A stretch of 5,332 nucleotides of DNA, taken from positions 1 to 5,332 of the forward strand of contig JAQVGK010000274.1 of the NCBI GenBank assembly GCA_028696755.1, in the 5' to 3' direction. Positions 5,168-5,332 of the stretch are shown here, piece after piece. This DNA is from Bacteroidales bacterium (GTDB lineage: Bacteria; Bacteroidota; Bacteroidia; Bacteroidales; ML635J-15). The notes beneath the pieces are model-generated. The model was given only the letters and a program-made list of their open reading frames with translations. It did not search any database and was not told the DNA's origin. The stretch's first letter is position 1; every line of letters begins with the position of its first letter. The position numbers and the translations under genes are program-made.

Positions 5168-5332
5168 CTAATTAACGATTGATGATTTTAGTATTTGAAA
5201 ATGCTCTGGGGATGTAACATCCATCATCTCCAATAAATTTTTAATATTTTTCTGAGTTTCTAAAACAAGGCAAGGATCAAGGCCTTTCCCTGTAATATGA
5301 GATTGGTCATTTACAAATTTGTATATTGCTAC
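5168..5332 (-). CDS. C-terminal 54 residues of an unrecognised protein (5' end outside window)
   Basis: The frame enters at the right edge (codon 5332-5330), is open for 54 codons and ends with TAG at 5170-5168. The tail has normal protein character: VAIYKFVNDQSHITGKGLDP, then a probable helix around LETQKNIKNLLEMM, then a short end SPEHFQILKSSIVN. I recognise no family motif, signal sequence or membrane segment, and the start is not in the window. Support for coding comes from the long readable frame up to the window edge, its plausible composition, and an orientation matching the other three genes. No clear terminator follows within the next 60 bases. A function cannot be assigned from this fragment. 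Confidence 0.65.
   Translation of the reverse strand, partial: VAIYKFVNDQSHITGKGLDPCLVLETQKNIKNLLEMMDVTSPEHFQILKSSIVN

Noticed and set aside
5165..5194. 7-bp inverted repeat ATACTAA/TTAGTAT around the stop codon of the partial gene
   Set aside because: It is AT-rich, has a 16-base loop and no U tract, so it is within chance expectation for this composition.

Overview
The window looks like chromosomal DNA from a low-GC bacterium of the Candidate Phyla Radiation (Patescibacteria, probably Parcubacteria-like). This is inferred from three things: a giant secreted GLUG-repeat protein ending in a peptidoglycan-binding domain whose start reads LFTRDLRLGVSGNDVKALQQ, a stand-alone 85-residue GIY-YIG protein, and very AT-rich spacers. 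I could not confirm the phylum by search. The standard stop codons fit: the genes end in TAA or TAG, and no TGA occurs in the 1193 readable codons of the Gly-rich large protein.

All four genes lie on the minus strand. In transcription order (right to left) they are: the C-terminal 54 residues of an unrecognised protein (5332-5168); a 346-base spacer with a GC-rich palindromic block; a GIY-YIG nuclease-like protein (4821-4564); a 121-base, extremely AT-rich spacer; a complete VanX/DdpX-type D-Ala-D-Ala dipeptidase (4442-3807); a rho-independent terminator (about 3742-3711); and a very large exported protein (3580 to the left edge, still open).

The large protein dominates the window. It has a signal peptide, two tandem modules (each a CEQL...DIDC head, a run of GLUG motifs and a closing W-rich segment), a divergent InlB B-repeat-like domain, a beta-rich linker and the start of a PG-binding-1 domain. 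It is most likely a wall-attached surface protein. The dipeptidase has no signal peptide and probably acts on D-Ala-D-Ala in the cytoplasm. No other cell-wall or vancomycin-resistance gene is present, so a link between these two genes is only thematic. Apart from possible co-transcription of the GIY-YIG and dipeptidase genes, there is no sign of a shared operon.

The least explained part is 4857-5100. A 12-bp perfect inverted repeat abuts an extended -10 promoter. Next come a second long hairpin, a block of about 70% GC with competing foldings, and short direct repeats. This may be an intergenic repeat element or a structured RNA. I found no convincing new multi-gene system.
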